The notes beneath the pieces are model-generated. The model searched no databases and was not told the origin of the DNA. It was given only the letters and a program-made list of their open reading frames with translations. The position numbers and the translations under genes were made by a program. Below, piece by piece: positions 58,901 through 64,000 of a stretch of DNA of 64,000 nt (position 1 is its first letter; each line of letters starts with the position of its first letter). Origin of the DNA: Colwellia sp. 20A7 (lineage in GTDB: Bacteria > Pseudomonadota > Gammaproteobacteria > Enterobacterales > Alteromonadaceae); assembly GCF_009832865.1 (NCBI RefSeq), contig NZ_CP047130.1, positions 1,240,001-1,304,000 on the forward strand. The letters run 5' to 3'.

Positions 58901-60052
58901 TTAACGCACGACGAAAGTAAATTAGCGAATAACCGTGTGGGTCTTGGTGGTAATTATCAAATATCTAAAAACATTAAGTTAAATGGTGAAGTCTCGGGTG
59001 GTAATCAAGGATTAGGTGCCTTAATAGGTACTGATTATCAGTATGATGATGCCAGTAATATTTATTTAAATTATGCACTGGATCCTGACCGAACTGATAA
59101 CGGTTTAGGTGGCCGAAATGGACAGCTTGTTAGTGGTATTCGTCATCGCTATAGTGATAGCGTGAATGTTTATGGCGAAGAGCGCTATCAACATGGTGAT
59201 AATCGTGTTGGTTTAACACATGCTTACGGTATTGAGTATTTACCAAGTGAACGTTGGTTGTTAGGACTCAGCTTAGAAAATGGCACTCAAGAAGAGCCTG
59301 GACGCCCATCGTTGGAGCGTAATGCTGTGGTAGTAAATGCCAATTACGCGACAACAGATTTTAAATATGGTGGTGCGTTAGAGTATCGAAATGACAAACA
59401 AGCGTTGGAAGAGCGTGACTCTTATTTAGTTAGAAATAACCTCTCTTATAAAGTGAATCCTGATTGGCGAGCGCAATTGCGTATTGATTTTGCTATTAGT
59501 AACTCGAGTATCGATGAAAGTTTAAATAGTGATTATAGCGAAGCGCTTTTAGGTTTTGCTTATCGACCTGTTGCTAACGATAGATTTAATGCTTTGCTAA
59601 CTTATAACTACTTATATGATTTAGCACCTGCAGAACAATTTACTGCCAGTTATCAGCAGAATGATTATCAACAACGCAGTCATGTTGCGGCTATTGATAT
59701 GAACTACGATTTAACCGCCCGTTGGACTATCGGTGGTAAAATAGCTCATCGTAAAGGTGAAATTCGAGCAGGTAGAGAAGCTGGAGAATGGTTCGATAGT
59801 TCATCTAGCTTATATGTTGCCAGACTTGATTGGCACGTTGTGAGACATTGGGATTTCTTAATTGAAGGACGTATGCTTGAAGTCAGTGAAGCTGACGATA
59901 AGCGTAGCGGTATGTTAGTTGCTATACATCGTCATATCGGTCAACACTTTAAAGTAGGTGTTGGTTATAACTTTACCGATTTTAGTGATGATTTAACTGA
60001 TTTAAATTACGATTCAAAAGGTTGGTTTATTAACTTAGTTGGTAAGTTCTAA
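55958..60052 (+). CDS. OmpA-domain outer-membrane beta-barrel paired with the giant surface protein
   Basis: Protein of 1364 residues: signal peptide about 1-27 (ending VVA); OmpA-like peptidoglycan-binding domain about 99-213 (VGHADS, MARAKVVAEYF, GKGSNEPL, NRRVEL); two or three beta-rich modules about 220-480; and a long run of antiparallel amphipathic strands from about 490 to the end, with a C-terminal F (GWFINLVGKF) typical of outer-membrane barrels. The ATG lies inside the last codons of the giant gene (GGTAATGAGTAA), so the two are translationally coupled. It could anchor, assemble or export the giant protein. No exact family recognised beyond OmpA. Confidence 0.8.
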   Translation: MSNLIVRRSLLASSIALAISTAIPVVAEQFCEESSVCTSRDSAGRVSENNNQVLVKKQENAEKNLASASWVFLGLPDVANNSQATLALEPKTLEMDNLPQVNFPSGKHALAKELTSVFDPAIESLKGKKNVRLHFVGHADSQALSTRSHKVYESNVALSMARAKVVAEYFQQKLSLADTAVTIEGKGSNEPLTSNLTEKDRAQNRRVELNAWFDDEVVIPKPSMSMMRNDVCQFTSTEARPLIISIDGQVLNDIEQSSNADHQRCTDVALDQADIKLQYDNLSIKPALNMTPVLQEIDEHWQIYWQGYSNYLNFIDKAEVRVFSNMQSSQADPILILELNDALQAQWTLPDTPLVEYHYLLRVYDSEGNFDETQLSTMPTSTPIRPDLSVNQATLSGYGESRLVLQNIPLSGGTLTVNGKKVPAEHHVYFLGQQVPVNEQGEFVNQQIIPSGQFNAEVAVLDKDGNGELFQRHLELKTDDWFYVGLADITLGKNSTNGAAELLTQDDAFDDDLFIDGRLAFYAKGKWRDKYTITTSIDSTEEPLEDLFSNFSKKDPSSLLRRLEEENHYAVYGDDSTLVDDAPTQGRFYAKINDYKSHLMWGNFVSDINETEFSRIERGLYGANLDWNGEKLTEFGERTTQVDLFAAEAGTNAAYEEFRGTGGSLYYLGNQDISQGSERLSIEIRDKDSGLVLSSQPLVAGVDYDVNAIQGRVLLTTPLSSISQDDQTVRTGGLSGHSAYLVVNYEYTPGFDELDDLALGGRISHWVNDSWKIGFSGSKQDMGIEDHKLQGLDLTYRHSAQTYIKLEGAQTEGQGVTSISSNNGGYHFGDLTAPVATDDKAQALRVESAFLFKDLGLDNNGRGNIYWQNRDADFSGVGQFSQYDTEQAGIQINLPVWEDTAASLKVDSREEQGGIDKFSAELNLRHDLDQQWAISAGLRAENSEATTEAQQQNIGKRTDLAVQVDYQHDANWGLLAFVQGTLTHDESKLANNRVGLGGNYQISKNIKLNGEVSGGNQGLGALIGTDYQYDDASNIYLNYALDPDRTDNGLGGRNGQLVSGIRHRYSDSVNVYGEERYQHGDNRVGLTHAYGIEYLPSERWLLGLSLENGTQEEPGRPSLERNAVVVNANYATTDFKYGGALEYRNDKQALEERDSYLVRNNLSYKVNPDWRAQLRIDFAISNSSIDESLNSDYSEALLGFAYRPVANDRFNALLTYNYLYDLAPAEQFTASYQQNDYQQRSHVAAIDMNYDLTARWTIGGKIAHRKGEIRAGREAGEWFDSSSSLYVARLDWHVVRHWDFLIEGRMLEVSEADDKRSGMLVAIHRHIGQHFKVGVGYNFTDFSDDLTDLNYDSKGWFINLVGKF

Positions 60053-60096
60053 GTAATAAAACCAATTTAAATCACATTACTTTTGTATATTTTAAC

Positions 60097-60119
60097 TCCC
60101 TGCTTTTGCGGGGATTTTT
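60097..60119 (+). terminator. rho-independent terminator after the OmpA-barrel gene
   Basis: TCCCTGC-TTTT-GCGGGGA stem (one G-T pair) followed by five T, 44 bp beyond the stop codon. It ends the two-gene operon. Confidence 0.7.
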
Positions 60120-60245
60120 ATTTCAGCGATTACATTATCTATTCTAAAATATATAGTTGATCACAATTTAATAGTATTTTTAATGTGTCTGACCGACAAT
60201 AATCCAATATTATCATTTATTTTATAAGTTTAAGGTTTTCGAACA

Positions 60246-61247
60246 ATGCCACAATTTAACACTATCCCTCGTGTCAGCATCTCTCATAGTCCAACACCAT
60301 TAGAAGCAATGCCACAATTATCGAAAATATTAAACCACAATCTCTTTGTAAAACGTGATGATTGTACGGGCTTGGCTGGCGGCGGTAATAAAACGCGCAA
60401 GTTAGAGTATTTGGTTGCTGCAGCTTTGGCCGCTAATGCTGATACCTTAGTCACTGTTGGCGGAATTCAATCAAATCATGCGCGTCAAACAGCTGCTGCC
60501 GCTGCAAAGTTTGGCTTAAAGTGTGAATTAGTATTAGAAGATGTATCAGGTACGCCAAAATCTGACTATTACCAAAACGGCAATGTTTTACTCAATAATT
60601 TATTGGGTGCGACTATTCATCGTATATCAGCAGAAGATAATTGCACTGATTATGCAAATGAGCTGATGGTAAGTTTACAAAACAATGGTAAACAGCCTTA
60701 TTTGATTCCAATGGGGGGCTCAAATGAAATAGGTAGCTTAGGTTACATTCAGTGTGCTCAAGAAGTTATTGACCAAATTAAAGATCAAGACATCGCGCTT
60801 GATCATATTGTACTTGCGACAGGCAGTGCTGGTACACAAACAGGGCTTTTAGCAGGGTTAATCTTAGCTGGCGTTGATATTCCAGTACTCGGTATATGTG
60901 TTAGTCGCCCAGCAGATGAACAAATTCAGATAGTAACGGAATTATTAGAAAAAACCTTAACCTTAATTGGTTTAGATCCTAGCCTAGCAAAAGGTCGAGT
61001 GTTTGCTAATGGAGATTATTATGGTCAAGGTTATGGTATTCCAACAGATGAAATGATTGAGGCTGTTAGACTTTGTGCACAACATGAAGGTTTAATATTA
61101 GATCCTGTTTATACGGGTAAAGGCATGTCTGGCATGATTGATTTATGTCGAAAAGGTGTTTTTAGCGATAAAGATAATATTCTTTTTCTACATACAGGTG
61201 GAAGCCAAGGCGTGTATGCTTACCAAGAAATTTTTGACAACGAATAA
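60246..61247 (+). CDS. dcyD: D-cysteine desulfhydrase
   Basis: PLP enzyme that breaks D-cysteine to pyruvate, sulfide and ammonia. The 333 residues match the DcyD/ACC-deaminase group: VKRDDCTGLAGGGNKTRKLEYL with K52 as PLP lysine, VGGIQSNHARQ, TGSAGTQTGLLAG and DPVYTGKGMSG. ACC deaminases share the fold, but the RDD(C)TG and LVTVGGIQSNH details fit DcyD. Its stop is embedded in an inverted repeat (61243-61261). The NhaC-type transporter gene is 106 bp downstream in the same direction. Confidence 0.88.
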   Translation: MPQFNTIPRVSISHSPTPLEAMPQLSKILNHNLFVKRDDCTGLAGGGNKTRKLEYLVAAALAANADTLVTVGGIQSNHARQTAAAAAKFGLKCELVLEDVSGTPKSDYYQNGNVLLNNLLGATIHRISAEDNCTDYANELMVSLQNNGKQPYLIPMGGSNEIGSLGYIQCAQEVIDQIKDQDIALDHIVLATGSAGTQTGLLAGLILAGVDIPVLGICVSRPADEQIQIVTELLEKTLTLIGLDPSLAKGRVFANGDYYGQGYGIPTDEMIEAVRLCAQHEGLILDPVYTGKGMSGMIDLCRKGVFSDKDNILFLHTGGSQGVYAYQEIFDNE

Positions 61248-61353
61248 CAACTGTTGTTATTAATAAAAAATTACCAGTTACTGTTAAAGCTTGAATAATC
61301 TATTCTTATTTGTCAGTATGTCTTATTAGTTATATTTATATAAAGGGTTAAAT

Positions 61354-62748
61354 ATGGAATGGTACTCATTGTTACCGCCGTTAGTTGCTGTTTTAGTGGT
61401 CTTGTGGAAGAAAGAAGTAATACTCGCTTTACTATTAGCGATTATTACTTCTGAAGTATTACTCGCTAAAACAGGCTCAACAATGCTATTTCATGGTGTT
61501 GTTGGCGCTTGTGAGCGTATTGTCTCTGTATTTGGCTCGGCAGGAAATACGCGAATTCTTCTTTTTAGTTTAATCATAGGGGCTGTACTTGCGTTTATGC
61601 GCCACTCTGGCGGCGTAACCGCAATGGTTGAATATGTTATTTCTAAAGGTTTAGGGAAAAATAGGCGACAAGCTGCATTTATGGCAAATTTCACCGGCAT
61701 GGCAATTTTCATTGAAAGTAATCTTTCGGTATTAACTGCTGGTATTGTTTCTAGAGGTTTGTTTGACCGTTATAAAATGAGTCGAGCAACACTCGCTTAT
61801 ATTATTGACAGTAGCGCAGCACCTATCTGTATTTTAGTACTTCTTAATGGTTGGGGTGCTTTTGTTTTAGGTTTGTTAAGTAACTATGAGTTTGAGCAAA
61901 GTGCGGCAGAAATTATGTGGGGAACTATTGCGCTTAACTTCTACCCTATTATTGCTTTGATGATGGTTTGGTATACCGCTTACACGGGCAATTTACATGG
62001 TCCATTAGCTCGTTCAAAATCAATGGTAGAAAGCCAAGTTGAAAACGAATCAGAAAACCATGCTGCACCAGTACCTGAGTTCAAGCCAACAAAAGCAAGG
62101 TTTATGTTTATCCCTTTACTCACTATGGTTTTGGGTATGATCATGTTTATGTTTTTGACGGGTGACGGCACCTTAGCTAATGGCAGCGGTTCAAAATCAG
62201 TGTTATATGCGACAGTTAGTGCCTGTCTAGTGGCTTACTTTATGATGTTATCTACTAAGAAGTTTACGCATCATCAACTGGTGAAAATTGGTTTTGATGG
62301 TATGAGTGAGCTATTACCATTAGTAACCATTGTTTTATTATCGTTAACATTAGGCGCTAGTCTAAAAGTATTAGGTACAGGTATTTATGTTGCGCAAATT
62401 ATTGGTGACACTTTACCACTATTTATGATTGCACCTATGTTGTTTATTGCCGGCGCTGTCATTGCTTTTTCTACTGGAACATCTTGGGGAACTTTTGCCA
62501 TATTGATCCCAATCGGCGTTCCACTTATTCAAACAATGGGCTTACCACCTTCTTTCATCATTGCGGCTATTTTAGGCGGCGGTGTTTTTGGGGATCATTG
62601 TTCACCTATTTCCGATACGACCGCTGTTTCTGCTATTGCATCAGGTTGTGAATTATTAGAGCACGTTAAAACGCAATTACCGTATGCGTTATTTGGCGGG
62701 GCGTTAACCATTATTCTTTATGCGCTTTATGGCATAGCCTTTTTATAA
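61354..62748 (+). CDS. NhaC family antiporter
   Basis: Inner-membrane protein of 464 residues with about eleven membrane segments, of the Na+/H+ antiporter NhaC family (IESNLSVLTAG, FSTGTSWGTFAILIPIGVPL and GGGVFGDHCSPISDTTAVSA are the conserved core). This family includes Na+/H+ and malate/lactate antiporters, and relatives near amino-acid genes may carry amino acids. Placed between dcyD and a serine hydrolase, the physiological substrate is open. AAAGGGTTAA before the ATG provides the ribosome site. A strong terminator follows. Confidence 0.85.
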   Translation: MEWYSLLPPLVAVLVVLWKKEVILALLLAIITSEVLLAKTGSTMLFHGVVGACERIVSVFGSAGNTRILLFSLIIGAVLAFMRHSGGVTAMVEYVISKGLGKNRRQAAFMANFTGMAIFIESNLSVLTAGIVSRGLFDRYKMSRATLAYIIDSSAAPICILVLLNGWGAFVLGLLSNYEFEQSAAEIMWGTIALNFYPIIALMMVWYTAYTGNLHGPLARSKSMVESQVENESENHAAPVPEFKPTKARFMFIPLLTMVLGMIMFMFLTGDGTLANGSGSKSVLYATVSACLVAYFMMLSTKKFTHHQLVKIGFDGMSELLPLVTIVLLSLTLGASLKVLGTGIYVAQIIGDTLPLFMIAPMLFIAGAVIAFSTGTSWGTFAILIPIGVPLIQTMGLPPSFIIAAILGGGVFGDHCSPISDTTAVSAIASGCELLEHVKTQLPYALFGGALTIILYALYGIAFL

Positions 62749-62775
62749 ATACACTATTTATGATGTTTATTATCA

Positions 62776-62805
62776 GCAATGCTTCATGTGAAGCATTGCT
62801 TTTTT
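62776..62805 (+). terminator. rho-independent terminator after the NhaC-type gene
   Basis: GCAATGCTTC and GAAGCATTGC, a perfect 10-bp stem with loop ATGT, followed by six T, 27 bp past the stop. Confidence 0.9.
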
Positions 62806-62880
62806 AGAAAACAGCTTTTTAGAGAATCACTTTTTTAGACAACATTCTGTTTTATTAATTAACTCGAGACGTTTTTAACG

Positions 62881-64000
62881 ATGAAAAATTATTTAATTAT
62901 ATTCATTTCTATTTGTGTATTGGTTAGCCACCCAGTATCTGCACAAAAAAAAGCCTTTAATTCTGAAGACGTTGATACCTTGGTTAATGACGTATTAACG
63001 ACTTTTAATGTACCAGGTGCGGCAGTAGGAGTAATAAAGGATGGCAAAGTATTATTAAATAAAGGTTATGGACGACAAGATATTAATAAAACGCTAGCAA
63101 TTGACTCAAAAACGCTCTTTAAAATAGCATCAACAACGAAAGCGTTTACTGCTGCAGCGTTAGCTATATTAGTTGATCAGGGAAAAATAACTTGGGAGAG
63201 TAAAGTTGTTGATATTATTCCTAACTTTGCTTTATATGATGATTGGGTAACAAAAGAGTTTACCGTAGCTGATTTGTTAACACATCGCAGTGGTTTAGCT
63301 CGCTTTGCCGGCGATTTGATGCTGTGGCCTGAGCCGGCAGGTTTTAGCCGTGGTGAGATTATTAACAACTTAAAGTTCCTCAAGCCAGCATCAGGTTTTC
63401 GTAGTGAATATGCTTATGATAATTTGCTTTATATTGTTGCTGGAGAAGTTGTCGCTAATGTTACTAGCATGTCTTGGGAGAACTTTGTAGAAAAAAATAT
63501 TTTTATGCCTCTTCAGATGAACCGTTGTTTTGCGGGTGCAGTACCGGCTAAACAAATGACGAACATTGCTCAGCCACATGGCTTAATCAACAATAAACCT
63601 ACCATTATTAAACGGAATCAAACGTATCATAAAGATAGTGTTATGGCTGCTGCAGGGGGCATTAAGTGTAGTGTTAATGATTTACTTACTTGGGTTGAAA
63701 CACAGTTAAACCAAGGCACGTCACCAGCAGGCGTTAAAATATTTAGTGAACAACAAAGTAAAACAATGTGGCAACCTCATACTATTTTGTCTGTTTCTGA
63801 TAACGAGAAAAAATACAATAACACCAACTTCAAGTCTTACGGTTTAGGCTGGCGCTTAGCCGATATGCATGGTTATAAGCGTGTATCTCATACTGGTAGC
63901 CTGTCAGGAAACCTATCCTATATTACTATGATACCTGAGCTTGATTTAGGCGTTGTTGTCTTGATAAACCAAAACTCATCTTATGCCAGAAGTACGATCA
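62881..64000 (+). CDS. serine beta-lactamase-fold hydrolase, cut by window end
   Basis: Exported protein of the class C beta-lactamase / penicillin-binding serine hydrolase fold, at least 373 residues in this window with its C-terminus outside. Signal peptide about 1-21 (ending VSAQ); S84-x-x-K87 in ASTTKAFTAAAL; Y179-D-N181; and H337-T-G as the KTG box. These proteins are usually esterases or D-aminopeptidases rather than antibiotic-resistance enzymes. It follows the NhaC-type gene after a terminator, so it has its own promoter. Confidence 0.88.
   Translation, partial: MKNYLIIFISICVLVSHPVSAQKKAFNSEDVDTLVNDVLTTFNVPGAAVGVIKDGKVLLNKGYGRQDINKTLAIDSKTLFKIASTTKAFTAAALAILVDQGKITWESKVVDIIPNFALYDDWVTKEFTVADLLTHRSGLARFAGDLMLWPEPAGFSRGEIINNLKFLKPASGFRSEYAYDNLLYIVAGEVVANVTSMSWENFVEKNIFMPLQMNRCFAGAVPAKQMTNIAQPHGLINNKPTIIKRNQTYHKDSVMAAAGGIKCSVNDLLTWVETQLNQGTSPAGVKIFSEQQSKTMWQPHTILSVSDNEKKYNNTNFKSYGLGWRLADMHGYKRVSHTGSLSGNLSYITMIPELDLGVVVLINQNSSYARSTI

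Noticed and set aside
62881..64000. Antibiotic-resistance beta-lactamase
   Set aside because: The fold motifs (STTK, YDN, HTG) are shared with many esterases and peptidases, and nothing in the sequence points to resistance.

Overview
The window is AT-rich chromosomal DNA from a marine gammaproteobacterium. The best fit is the order Alteromonadales, Colwellia/Thalassotalea type; this is inferred from gene content, order and base composition, not from a database search. The backbone is ordinary housekeeping DNA in familiar gene order: purL/mltF divergent with tadA nearby, then pilT-pilU divergent from yggS-proC-yggT, DUF4426, rdgB, hemW and tadA. No tRNA, rRNA, CRISPR array, intact insertion sequence or prophage was seen.

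Layout. 1-4 kb: purL (cut by the window edge) and mltF. 4-10.5 kb: an accessory insert between mltF and tadA, which are neighbours in E. coli. It holds a 1511-residue secreted protein with two unrelated nuclease domains, three lamin-tail-like domains and a C-terminal dockerin-like module; a cohesin-like PEP-CTERM protein; and a 44-residue basic protein. 10.5-18.7 kb: tadA, hemW, rdgB, DUF4426, yggT, proC, yggS, pilT, pilU, a CBS protein. 18.9-24.7 kb: an aldehyde dehydrogenase, PhoU-like/Pit phosphate uptake, a parvulin and OxyR. 24.9-31.4 kb: malate synthase G, LrgB/LrgA, a LysR regulator and isocitrate lyase (glyoxylate shunt). 31.7-40.4 kb: two DUF481 outer-membrane proteins, class II and class I fructose-bisphosphate aldolases, pgk, rdgC and an orphan histidine kinase. 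40.5-43.7 kb: porin, phoB and phoR. 43.7-47.2 kb: a repeat cluster, lysA and two hydrolases (M14-like and S66). 47.6-60.1 kb: a 2783-residue DUF11/SdrD-B surface protein translationally coupled to an OmpA-domain outer-membrane barrel. 60.2-64 kb: D-cysteine desulfhydrase, an NhaC-type antiporter and a serine beta-lactamase-fold hydrolase cut by the window end.

How the genes fit together. The main theme is phosphate. Tandem 11-bp repeats of the PhoB-box type (TGTCAtannnn) lie upstream of phoB, the porin, the PhoU-like/pit pair, the small basic protein and, in two tandemly duplicated copies, the giant nuclease. The simplest model is a dispersed Pho regulon in which phosphate starvation induces an extracellular nuclease that may be held at the surface by a cohesin-like PEP-CTERM partner, with a porin and Pit taking up the released phosphate. 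The nuclease/dockerin/cohesin arrangement and the giant-adhesin/OmpA-barrel pair are the two most interesting systems here.
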